Shown in pieces: positions 1-5,408 of a stretch of DNA of 6,320 nucleotides. Within the stretch, counting starts at the first letter, position 1; every line of letters begins with the position of its first letter. The notes under the pieces were generated by a model. It made no database searches. It was not told where the DNA came from and saw nothing but the letters and a program-made list of their open reading frames with translations. Source of the stretch: Bacteroidota bacterium (lineage in GTDB: Bacteria; Bacteroidota; Bacteroidia; Chitinophagales; Saprospiraceae); assembly GCA_008501835.1 (NCBI GenBank), contig QQUB01000601.1, positions 1 through 6,320 of the forward strand. Reading direction: 5' to 3'. The translations under genes were made by a program, and so were the position numbers.

Positions 1-171
1 GGGAGGGGAAAGTACATAATGCAGAGGGATGAGTGTAGAATGATTTAACCGCAATGGGCGCAATGGATGCGCAAAGTACGCTAAGTGAAGAGTGCATTGT
101 TCAGCGTGATGAGTGTAGAATTTATAACCACAGAGAAATCGGAGAAAGCACAAGGTACACAAAGAGGAAGA
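1..171. repeat. Diverged ~80-bp direct repeats upstream of nuoN
   Basis: No gene is visible here. The 14-mer GATGAGTGTAGAAT occurs exactly at 28-41 and at 108-121, 80 bp apart, and the match continues in degenerate form (TTTAACCGCA versus TATAACCACA, then GCGCAAAGTACG versus GCACAAGGTACA). The first ~27 bases, with AAAGTAC at 9-15, look like the tail of a further copy (compare AAAGTAC at 73-79). The window therefore holds parts of at least three diverged units. A/G-rich, C-containing repeats of the AACCGCAAAG/ACCACAGAG kind are, in my experience, common intergenic filler in Bacteroidota genomes; that is recollection and was not searched. No tRNA, long ORF or hairpin was found. Confidence 0.6.
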
Positions 172-177
172 TAATAA

Positions 178-212
178 CGGAACATGGAACTCGAAACGCG
201 GAACCCGATAGG
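178..212. repeat. Degenerate heptamer tandem repeat (CGGAACN-like)
   Basis: Five consecutive 7-base units can be read: CGGAACA, TGGAACT, CGAAACG, CGGAACC, CGATAGG. The first four share the core NGNAACN. The 7-bp phase matches the heptamer blocks closer to nuoN and directly after it, although the unit sequence differs. No coding function is apparent. Confidence 0.55.
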
Positions 213-236
213 TTGACCTAATAAGACAGAACCGCA

Positions 237-304
237 GAATATCGTATATCCAATTTCGAATTTAGAAGTTTTTAAACAAGCAACTAGAAACCAGCAACCA
301 GCAT
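237..304. repeat. Heptamer-phased DNA abutting the nuoN start
   Basis: Read in 7-base steps from 237, the units are GAATATC, GTATATC, CAATTTC, GAATTTA, GAAGTTT, TTAAACA, AGCAACT, AGAAACC, AGCAACC, AGCAT. Neighbouring units resemble each other and the pattern drifts along the array. The last part (279-304, AGCAACC-like) is the clearest tandem and reaches the base before the ATG. No Shine-Dalgarno sequence is present, so this repeat DNA would form the nuoN translation leader if the start at 305 is used. Confidence 0.5.
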
Positions 305-1726
305 ATGGAATTAAGTACTTTATTATTGATGAGACAGGAACTTGCGCTGACGGCGATCATTTTGATCCTTTTGGTGTCTGAGATATTTCTGTCAAAGGAA
401 AACAAAGGCGTGGTGGTACCGCTTGCCCTTGGCCTGATGGTGCTTCAGACGATCCTGGGATTCATACCCATTGATTATGGTAATCTGTTTGGGGGAATGT
501 TCCAGAATTCGGAGTTGACACATTTGATGAAAAACATCCTCAATGTGGCGGTATTGGTGTTATTTCTCCAATCTGCTTCCTGGTTGAGGAAGGATGTGCT
601 GGAGCAAGGCCGTGGCACTGAATTTTACCTATTGATTCTGTCCACCTTGTTGGGAATGTATTTCATGATCTCCGCGGGTGATTTCCTGATGTTCTTCCTG
701 GGGCTTGAATTGTCATCACTTCCATTGGCAGCATTGGCAGCTTTTGATATTTACAAAAAGCAATCGGCAGAAGCCGGGATCAAATTCATCCTTTCAGCTG
801 CTATGGCTTCGGGAGTTTCCCTTTTCGGAATTTCCATGATCTATGGAGTAACCGGATCGTTGTATTTTGATGAGATCGCTGCTGCTTTCAGTTTTGGCGG
901 CCTTGAGGTACTGGCACTGGTATTCTTTTTTGGTGGGCTGGCATTTAAAATGTCGCTCGTACCTTTCCATTTCTGGACGGCTGATGTTTACGAAGGTTCA
1001 CCTATTCCGGTAACCTCTTACCTTTCTGTGGTCTCCAAGGGAGCTGCAGTATTTATTTTGACCATCATTTTATTTACCGTGATGAAATCCATGCAGGATG
1101 TCTGGAGGGATGTAGTATACATCCTTGCGATACTGACGATGACTATTGGAAACCTTTTTGCCCTTAGGCAAAAGAATATGAAACGTTTCCTGGCATTTTC
1201 TTCCATTGCTCAGGCGGGATTTTTGTTGTTGGGAATAATTGCGGCCAATCAAAATGGAATGGCCGTGGTTGTTTATTTCGTTTTGATTTATGTTTTCTCC
1301 AATCTTGGTGCCTTTGGTGTTGTCCAGGCTATTTCCTTAAATACTGGCAAGGAAAACATTGATGATTATGAAGGATTGTACAGAACGAATCCAAAACTCA
1401 GTCTGGTAATGTTGCTTTCTTTGTTCTCTCTAGCGGGGATACCACCTGTTGCGGGATTCTTTGGTAAATTCTTCCTTTTCATTGCTGCTGCAGGAGAAGG
1501 TTATTACTGGCTCGTTTTGATAGCTGTTATTAATGTGACCATAGCCTTATACTACTATTTGCTGGTTGTACGGGCGATGTTTTTGCGAAAAAATGACAAT
1601 GCGATTCCGCTGTTTAAATCGGATACGCTGTTGAGGGTTGGATTGGTCATATGTGTACTGGGTATATTAGTGGCGGGCTTGTATAGTCCGTTGTATGAGT
1701 ATATTTTTGGGCTGAGTGCGTTTTGA
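305..1726 (+). CDS. nuoN: NADH-quinone oxidoreductase subunit N (complex I, ND2-like)
   Basis: This is one of the three antiporter-like membrane subunits of respiratory complex I, which couples NADH:quinone electron transfer to proton translocation across the inner membrane. The 473-residue product is hydrophobic throughout, consistent with about 14 membrane helices, and is full length for the family. The family core is clear: GLELSSLPLAALAAF (133-147) with the TM5 glutamate E135; the TM7 lysine K215 in FKMSLVPFHFWTADVYEGSP (214-233); the TM8 lysine K245 (SVVSK); and K388 in GIPPVAGFFGKF (378-389). These correspond to the conserved charged residues of E. coli NuoN's proton path. The ATG at 305 is chosen because it precedes the first helix; the ATG at residue 9 is a possible alternative. 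nuoN is normally the last nuo gene, directly after nuoM, but here 304 bp of repeat DNA lies upstream with no gene. The sequence is intact, with no frameshift. Confidence 0.97.
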   Translation: MELSTLLLMRQELALTAIILILLVSEIFLSKENKGVVVPLALGLMVLQTILGFIPIDYGNLFGGMFQNSELTHLMKNILNVAVLVLFLQSASWLRKDVLEQGRGTEFYLLILSTLLGMYFMISAGDFLMFFLGLELSSLPLAALAAFDIYKKQSAEAGIKFILSAAMASGVSLFGISMIYGVTGSLYFDEIAAAFSFGGLEVLALVFFFGGLAFKMSLVPFHFWTADVYEGSPIPVTSYLSVVSKGAAVFILTIILFTVMKSMQDVWRDVVYILAILTMTIGNLFALRQKNMKRFLAFSSIAQAGFLLLGIIAANQNGMAVVVYFVLIYVFSNLGAFGVVQAISLNTGKENIDDYEGLYRTNPKLSLVMLLSLFSLAGIPPVAGFFGKFFLFIAAAGEGYYWLVLIAVINVTIALYYYLLVVRAMFLRKNDNAIPLFKSDTLLRVGLVICVLGILVAGLYSPLYEYIFGLSAF

Positions 1727-1768
1727 GACGGTGGACGGTGGACGGTGGACGGTAGACGATAGACGGTG
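1727..1768. repeat. Six tandem heptamers directly after the nuoN stop
   Basis: The base after the TGA stop (1724-1726) begins six uninterrupted 7-bp units: GACGGTG three times, then GACGGTA, GACGATA, GACGGTG. Four units are identical and two carry one or two changes. This is the best-preserved heptamer array in the window. It is a multiple of 7, not of 3, so it shifts frame if translated. Similar heptanucleotide arrays (STRRs) are established in cyanobacteria; the relation is only by analogy. Confidence 0.9.
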
Positions 1769-1775
1769 TGGATCA

Positions 1776-1806
1776 GAAATACTATTTTTTTGAAAAATAG
1801 TATTTC
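1776..1806. other. Perfect 14-bp stem-loop (palindrome) after nuoN
   Basis: GAAATACTATTTTT (1776-1789) is followed by a 3-base loop TTG and its exact reverse complement (1793-1806). No T-tract follows the 3' arm on either strand, so it is not a textbook Rho-independent terminator. It could still stabilise the 3' end of the nuoN message, or be a palindromic repeat element. It begins 8 bases after the heptamer array. Confidence 0.75.
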
Positions 1807-1862
1807 CATGGAGCACTTTGAACTTTTTGAACAACTTAAACCCATTAAATCATTGTTTCATT

Positions 1863-1897
1863 AAATTCCCGACACTTTGTGTACGGGATTTCGTTTT
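1863..1897 (+). terminator. Probable Rho-independent terminator after nuoN
   Basis: TCCCG (1867-1871) pairs with CGGGA (1884-1888), and ACAC (1872-1875) pairs with GTGT (1879-1882) around a TTT loop, leaving A1883 bulged. AAA/TTT can extend the stem outward past an unpaired T1866. The 3' side runs into TTTCGTTTT (1889-1897). It sits between nuoN and the next gene, 24 bases before the latter's ATG, so a leader or attenuator role for that gene is the alternative. Confidence 0.55.
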
Positions 1898-1921
1898 ACT
1901 CAACATTAATACCTTTAAATT

Positions 1922-2260
1922 ATGCCTATTGATAGCGGAAAACATCTTTTTGGCGATTTGGCCGACGGAACAAAGGTCACTTTTGTAGAGAAAAAGGTTG
2001 AAAAAGACCGTGCTGATTTTCTCAAGGCATTACTTGAGCTTAATGGTTTCAATGTGATTCTCCAGGAGGAGAAACGGAAATCGGAAGAAGAGCCTCAGTT
2101 GTATACAGTTTGTGTAGATGACCTTAGGTTCAACCCTGCCATTGCAGTTTACAACCGGCAATTACGTACTCCGGACGGGCGTAAGGTGACGCCGGACTAC
2201 TGGAATCAGAAGACGGATGAGACGGTTCCTATGTATTATGATAAGGATTTGAAGGAGTAA
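1922..2260 (+). CDS. Conserved-looking hypothetical protein, 112 aa
   Basis: I do not recognise this protein. It is a small, highly charged soluble protein with no signal peptide or membrane segment, so it is probably cytoplasmic. The composition suggests an alpha/beta fold: a strand near 17-23 (GTKVTFVE), a helix near 27-40 (EKDRADFLKALLEL), a strand near 43-49 (FNVILQE), a charged KRKSEEEP linker, a strand near 60-66 (LYTVCVD) with the only cysteine C64, and a C-terminal part with RTPDGRKVTPDYWNQ (82-96). The helix-strand stretch LLELNGFNVIL weakly recalls small DUF2007-type domains, where a helix is followed by G-[IF]-x-V; this is only an impression. The ATG at 1922 has an A/T-rich leader without Shine-Dalgarno, as for its neighbours. 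Clean codon structure and a well-placed start make it a likely real gene. It stands alone between two intergenic gaps, so context gives no clue to its job. Confidence 0.75.
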   Translation: MPIDSGKHLFGDLADGTKVTFVEKKVEKDRADFLKALLELNGFNVILQEEKRKSEEEPQLYTVCVDDLRFNPAIAVYNRQLRTPDGRKVTPDYWNQKTDETVPMYYDKDLKE

Positions 2261-2510
2261 TACAAAAATGCTTTAATGCTTAAATTCCTCAATTAGAAAA
2301 AGCTTAGCATCACCGGAACAAAAAGACCGCCTTAGTTGGTGGAATATCCTCTCTTTTAAACCTAAGTTTATTTCTCTGGCCTACATATCCTGATTTTACA
2401 AAACCTTCAATGGTTAAAATCATATTAAAAGGAGGATTTCTTTTTTAAAGAAAAAGCGTTTTTCAGATATTTAGGATGATTATTTTTCTGATTATCTAAA
2501 CTCCAATGAA
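2261..2510. other. Intergenic region with a possible minus-strand mini-ORF
   Basis: No RNA gene or clear promoter is seen. On the minus strand, 2423 down to 2310 encodes a 37-residue ORF (ATG to TGA) that reads SGYVGQRNKLRFKREDI in its middle, with protein-like composition. It has no ribosome binding site, and an in-frame TAA lies just upstream, so it is either a remnant or chance. On the + strand, TATTTTTC at 2481-2488 is one base off the Bacteroidota -7 pattern TAnnTTTG and sits 23 bases before the lipoprotein ATG. No good -33 TTG accompanies it, so it is not called as a promoter. Confidence 0.3.
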
Positions 2511-3587
2511 ATGAAAATTAAAAAGACGTCTACTCCCCTATTCCTCTACAGTTTTGTATTTATTCTTATTGCCTTCTTTGGTTGCAAAAGTGATGATGAC
2601 CAACTCTTACCTTCCTACATCAAAGTAGAAAGCGTATTTGGGTGTGCTGATTATCGGTTGGTAACTCCTGATGTGGATTTTCAAATAAACCTGGTACATG
2701 GCTATGAAGATTTTCTGGTTTATGGTGGCTTTGATAGTCTGGTCATTGCTGATGAAATTACGGGGGACATCTTTCTCCGGGAACCGATAAACGTTAATAA
2801 GCTTGTAGAATTCAACTCCAAATTAATGGTTTGCTCGTACGACGGTATTTATGAAATTGACGAAGACGGAACGCTGACCCAAAAATCTGATGTCAGATGC
2901 AGGGAAATGATCCTGACCTCTGACAATGAATTAATACTAACAACACATTCCACAGACTACGACCCTGAGCAAATTTACCTTTGGGATGAAGCAGCAGGTT
3001 TGCTCCCGTACAATACACCTTATGCACCCTTTTCATGTGTCAACATTACGAAGTTAGTTGAAGCCCCCAATGGGGACATTTGGGCAATGAACTGTTTTGG
3101 AAGAATACTCAGATTCAGGGATAAAACTTTTTTAGATATTTTTGATGGAGAGGATTTCCCATTGGACCCAAATAATTTTGATCAGCAAACTTTTATGTTG
3201 CCCTACGGGGAAGATATGGTTGTGGTGGCAAAAAATGGGATTGTTTTTTACCAGGTGCTGAAATACCATGAGGAAGAATGGATTACCTTATTTGAATTTC
3301 TTCTCAATGATCCGTTAACAGATCAGGAAATAGAGATGAGAAAAGCGGAACCAGTAATTACGCTAATAAAAAATGATAAACTGTATGTTGGTACCTCTCA
3401 TGGTGGCTGCAGAGGTACACATGTTTTTGATATTTCCAAAAATGAATTACTGCTACCCGAAGATTATTATGTGGTTAAAGACCCTGAGCTTGAAGGACAG
3501 TGTATCATGGATGTTTTTGAATCTGACAATGGGTATATTATTGTGGTGACACTGGAACATGATGTTACTATAATGAACTGTAATTAA
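2511..3587 (+). CDS. Surface lipoprotein with beta-propeller-like body
   Basis: The 358-residue product starts with a lipoprotein signal peptide: basic MKIKK, a hydrophobic stretch at 9-23, and a relaxed lipobox FFGC with the lipidated cysteine at C25. The mature protein begins C-K-S-D-D-D-Q, matching the acidic lipoprotein export signal known in Bacteroidota (SDDDD-type in Bacteroides, K-D/E-D/E in Capnocytophaga), so display on the outer face of the outer membrane is likely. The rest is a series of beta-rich stretches of 40-50 residues (about 105-122, 140-164, 181-210, 235-260, 290-314, 341-356). PNGDIWAMNCFGRILRF (186-202) resembles two-component-regulator-propeller or WD-like blades, so a propeller is inferred rather than proven. 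Eight cysteines besides C25 (45, 108, 130, 176, 195, 300, 331, 357) are unusually many and could form disulfides. The ATG at 2506 is rejected because it meets a stop after two codons. No enzyme motif is seen; a binding or adhesion role is possible. Confidence 0.82.
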   Translation: MKIKKTSTPLFLYSFVFILIAFFGCKSDDDQLLPSYIKVESVFGCADYRLVTPDVDFQINLVHGYEDFLVYGGFDSLVIADEITGDIFLREPINVNKLVEFNSKLMVCSYDGIYEIDEDGTLTQKSDVRCREMILTSDNELILTTHSTDYDPEQIYLWDEAAGLLPYNTPYAPFSCVNITKLVEAPNGDIWAMNCFGRILRFRDKTFLDIFDGEDFPLDPNNFDQQTFMLPYGEDMVVVAKNGIVFYQVLKYHEEEWITLFEFLLNDPLTDQEIEMRKAEPVITLIKNDKLYVGTSHGGCRGTHVFDISKNELLLPEDYYVVKDPELEGQCIMDVFESDNGYIIVVTLEHDVTIMNCN

Positions 3588-3598
3588 ATTCCCAGGCC

Positions 3599-3630
3599 GT
3601 AAATTGCTTAAATTTACTTATTGTTTTTCT
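3599..3630 (+). terminator. Weak candidate terminator after the lipoprotein gene
   Basis: GTAAATT (3599-3605) and AATTTAC (3611-3617) form a 7-bp A/T-rich stem with loop GCTTA, followed by the T-rich TTATTGTTTTTCT. It begins 12 bases after the TAA. The stem is weak and shares bases with the first copy of the 10-mer repeat described next, so either reading may be the true one. Confidence 0.35.
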
Positions 3631-3757
3631 TCAAAATTCTCCCTACTTTTAAGAAGAAATATAGAAGTAAATTTTATTATCAAAAGGCATTAATCTCTTC
3701 CTGAGAAATCTATAAGGCAGGTATTGAAATTTACTTCAACGGATGTGGTAAATTTTA
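3610..3757. promoter_or_regulatory. Repeated 10-mer AAATTTACTT upstream of the AraC gene
   Basis: AAATTTACTT occurs exactly at 3610-3619 and 3727-3736 and as its reverse complement AAGTAAATTT at 3665-3674. The 3664-3674/3727-3737 pair extends to 11 bp. A related GTAAATTTTA occurs at 3667-3676 and 3748-3757. Three exact copies of a 10-mer within 127 bp, all in the gap before a regulator gene, are what a set of operator sites would look like; AraC-family proteins often bind repeated half-sites near their own gene. A weak Bacteroidota-like promoter (TTG 3724-3726, TAAATTTT 3749-3756) would have the last copy in its spacer. A/T-richness raises the chance of coincidence. Confidence 0.35.
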
Positions 3758-3769
3758 AAACCCGGGAAA

Positions 3770-4606
3770 TTGATTTACCAAAAAACATGCTTACCTTCTC
3801 CTGCTCTGCGACCCTTTGTTGCCCATTACAATTTTGTGTCCAGTGATGAAGCTGCATCGGAACTTCAGCTTCCTCCAATCCTATTCTCGGGACTCGCCTT
3901 TTTATTGGAAGGAAGTTTAGACATCACATCTTCTAATGGAAGCAGATACCCAGACATAAAGGATTGGGTGTCACCTGTAACGACAAACCCCGTTAAACTC
4001 AGTTGGTCTGGCCAAAGTTCGATGATCAGCATACAATTCTGGCCCGGGAAGTTTTACGAATTCTTTGGTTGGCCCCAGCACTTATTCCTGGATGATACTG
4101 TTTTATTACACGAGACCGAATTGGAAAAAGAGTTTACCGAGTTGTTTGACCAATTGCATGAAGCTCCTGACGTAAAATCAAGATGTGATTTATTGGACAC
4201 CTTTTTGCTGCAAAATTATCCCGAAAAGAAATTATATCGGCACGCTATTTCCGGCCCGGTTGAAAAGATCCTAAAAGGACAGGGGCAAATTTCCCTGGAA
4301 GGTCTTATGGAAGAATCCCGGTATAGTGAACGTCATTTTCGAAGACTGTTCCGCGAATCCGTTGGGATGAATCCTTATACATTTTTGCGCATCATCCGCT
4401 TCTACAAGGCATTTGCTATAATCAAAAAGGGGAATTTTGAATCACTGACAGATATTTCCTACAAGGCCGGATACTTCGATCAATCTCATTTTATTCGGGA
4501 TTATAAAGACTTCTGGAACATATTACCAGGAGAAGTTCTGGATTCCAAAAATCAGTTAGCGCTTCAATTGCTCGAACACACTCCCGGTGTAGGAAAAATT
4601 AATTAA
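3770..4606 (+). CDS. AraC-family transcriptional regulator
   Basis: This is a 278-residue DNA-binding regulator of the cytoplasm. The C-terminal third is a typical AraC double helix-turn-helix: the first HTH spans about 174-202 (ISLEGLMEESRYSERHFRRLF), and the second about 226-257 (LTDISYKAGYFDQSHFIRDYK, then P253), which fits the family signature G-[YF]-x-[DS]-x-[SP]-x-F-x-[RK]-x-[FY]-K. The N-terminal part (1-150) opens with MIYQKTCLPSPALRPFVAHY, like the DUF6597-type sensor half found in many Bacteroidota AraC proteins that begin M-x-Y-x(n)-P-x-L-x-P-[YF]-V. The start is TTG at 3770: the in-frame TAA at 3749 leaves only ATT or TTG upstream of the conserved opening, and the next internal ATG is near residue 85. 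No Shine-Dalgarno is present. The gene lies between two exported-protein genes, with repeats in its upstream gap that could be operators. The ligand cannot be inferred. Confidence 0.9.
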   Translation: MIYQKTCLPSPALRPFVAHYNFVSSDEAASELQLPPILFSGLAFLLEGSLDITSSNGSRYPDIKDWVSPVTTNPVKLSWSGQSSMISIQFWPGKFYEFFGWPQHLFLDDTVLLHETELEKEFTELFDQLHEAPDVKSRCDLLDTFLLQNYPEKKLYRHAISGPVEKILKGQGQISLEGLMEESRYSERHFRRLFRESVGMNPYTFLRIIRFYKAFAIIKKGNFESLTDISYKAGYFDQSHFIRDYKDFWNILPGEVLDSKNQLALQLLEHTPGVGKIN

Positions 4607-4609
4607 CCT

Positions 4610-4727
4610 AAGTTGCGTAAAATCGCAATTTGACAAAAACAAGCATCAAAAGAATAAGGGCTGTAACCCACAGTTTTTGTTAATTGTAAATTGATTTTTG
4701 AATTTTGCTCATGGTGCATCGCAACTT
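4610..4727. repeat. 118-bp inverted-repeat-bounded structured element
   Basis: AAGTTGCG (4610-4617) and its exact reverse complement CGCAACTT (4720-4727) bound a segment that folds further. CAA-T-TTGACAAAAAC (4626-4640) pairs with GTTTTTGTTAATTG (4673-4686) as a 14-bp stem with one G-T wobble and one bulged T, and GGG/CCC (4658-4660, 4667-4669) closes a tip loop CTGTAA. No target-site duplication is obvious at the edges. It begins 4 bases after the AraC stop. Possible readings are a MITE-like element, the remnant of an insertion-sequence end, or an untranslated RNA structure. Confidence 0.45.
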
Positions 4728-4759
4728 GAGTAAATTATGTCCGTTTTATACAATCCATT

Positions 4760-4807
4760 AAGGCCCTAAATTCCTATTTTTAGTCCATTCTGATTGGGCC
4801 TTTTTTT
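4760..4807 (+). terminator. Rho-independent terminator downstream of the AraC gene
   Basis: AAGGCCC (4760-4766) pairs perfectly with GGGCCTT (4796-4802), and the 3' arm continues into a run of seven T residues (4801-4807). The loop is long (29 bases, T-rich). On the minus strand no T-run follows the stem, so it terminates rightward transcription, most simply that of the AraC gene whose stop lies 153 bases upstream. The 118-bp element would then lie within the 3' untranslated region. Confidence 0.65.
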
Positions 4808-4907
4808 AAAAGCAGAACAAACGCTCAGGAGGTTTTTCCGACAATAAAAAAACAGAAGCAAAATTGAATGTCGTAAATCTTGCCTCTCGGATAACTCAAA
4901 AAAAACC

Positions 4908-5039
4908 AATTCCCGAGCCCCCAGTGGGTTCACGTCATTTAATGAGGTGGCTGAAAAGCAGGTCAGCCTGACCGGTATCGCGATCATTGGTAAGGAATTA
5001 TCCTGCCTCATTCTCAATGGGTGGCCCGGGAATTTTTTT
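4908..5039. other. Foldable 127-bp element flanked by A- and T-runs
   Basis: AATTCCCGAGCC (4908-4919) and GGCCCGGGAATT (5023-5034) are inverted repeats matching at 11 of 12 positions. Outside them lie A8 (4898-4905) on the left and T7 (5033-5039) on the right, so either strand would give a stem followed by a U-run. Inside are further small hairpins: CAC-G-TCAT-TTA-ATGA-G-GTG (4931-4949), GGTC/GACC (4961-4973), the palindrome ATCGCGAT (4977-4984), and AGGA/TCCT (4993-5004). An alternative local terminator uses ATTCTC/GGGAAT plus GGG/CCC (5010-5033) before the same T-run. The segment is more G/C-rich than its surroundings and open on both strands (GTG 4947 to TGA 5171 on +; 5053 to 4766 on -), but neither product is recognised. 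A structured RNA, a mobile-element remnant or a bidirectional terminator are the options. Confidence 0.4.
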
Positions 5040-5053
5040 ATATTTCTTTTCAA

Positions 5054-5069
5054 ATTCGAACCTTCGAAT
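5054..5069. repeat. Short inverted repeat ATTCGAA-CC-TTCGAAT
   Basis: This is a perfect 7-bp inverted repeat with a 2-base centre, 15 bases beyond the T-run of the preceding element. The spacer is too short for a stable hairpin loop, so a dimeric protein-binding site is the more natural reading. Its distance (about 340 bases) from the kelch gene makes a direct operator role doubtful. Confidence 0.3.
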
Positions 5070-5171
5070 CAGGAAAAAACGATAATTCCTGCTTACGACG
5101 GTTCCCCTTCTCATCACTATTTCAGGCACCTGTTCTTCAATCCATCAAACGTTGAGGAAATTTTGATTTGA

Positions 5172-5408
5172 AGTCAAAAACCCTTAATTTTAAAGACTGA
5201 TAAATTCCTAAAAGAACATCATACCTCCCTGATTGTCAAACCACTTCCCTGCTTTTCCTCTTCTTCGTACATCCAGACAAGAACACCTCAACGGAATCTT
5301 CCTTTTTCAACATCCAAGACGAACATCTTTTCAAAATTATTCATGCCCATAACAGGATAACCCATTTGAATTGGATTGAATTTTATTATCACATTTAAAT
5401 ATAGAATA
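5172..5408 (-). other. Gene-free leader of the kelch gene; possible decayed minus-strand frame
   Basis: No + strand gene or clear promoter is seen. On the minus strand one reading frame from 5365 to 5219 reads protein-like: MGYPVMGMNNFEKMFVLDV and onward to GRFR, an in-frame TGA (5288-5290), then GVLVWMYEEEEK to a second TGA (5219-5221). The first part stays open upstream to an ATG at 5428, inside the 5' end of the kelch gene. This could be a remnant of a small gene broken by one nonsense change, or a chance frame. I do not recognise the product. Confidence 0.2.

Noticed and set aside
1018..1252. Two minus-strand open frames inside nuoN
   Set aside because: Both are antisense to highly conserved nuoN codons, with no start signal and no recognisable product.
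1727..1768. CRISPR-like array after nuoN
   Set aside because: The units are 7 bp and directly adjacent, with no spacers; this is a simple tandem repeat.
1555..1845. Minus-strand 96-codon open frame across the nuoN end
   Set aside because: It lies antisense to the conserved nuoN 3' end and its middle is just the translated GACGGTG heptamer array and the palindrome; no domain or start context.
1910..1917. TACCTTTA as a -7 promoter element for the 112-aa protein
   Set aside because: It lies only 4 bases before the ATG and has no TTG at the right distance, so it would require a leaderless or internal start.
2506..2508. ATG at 2506 as start of the lipoprotein
   Set aside because: It reads ATG AAA TGA and stops at once; the ATG at 2511 opens the long frame with the signal peptide.
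3690..3878. Minus-strand 62-codon frame over the AraC start
   Set aside because: It overlaps the conserved AraC N-terminus and the repeat region, with no recognisable sequence; a shadow frame.
5051..5072. tRNA T-arm-like sequence (GGTTCGAA on the minus strand)
   Set aside because: The matching anticodon and acceptor arms are absent on either side; the similarity comes from the short inverted repeat TTCGAA.
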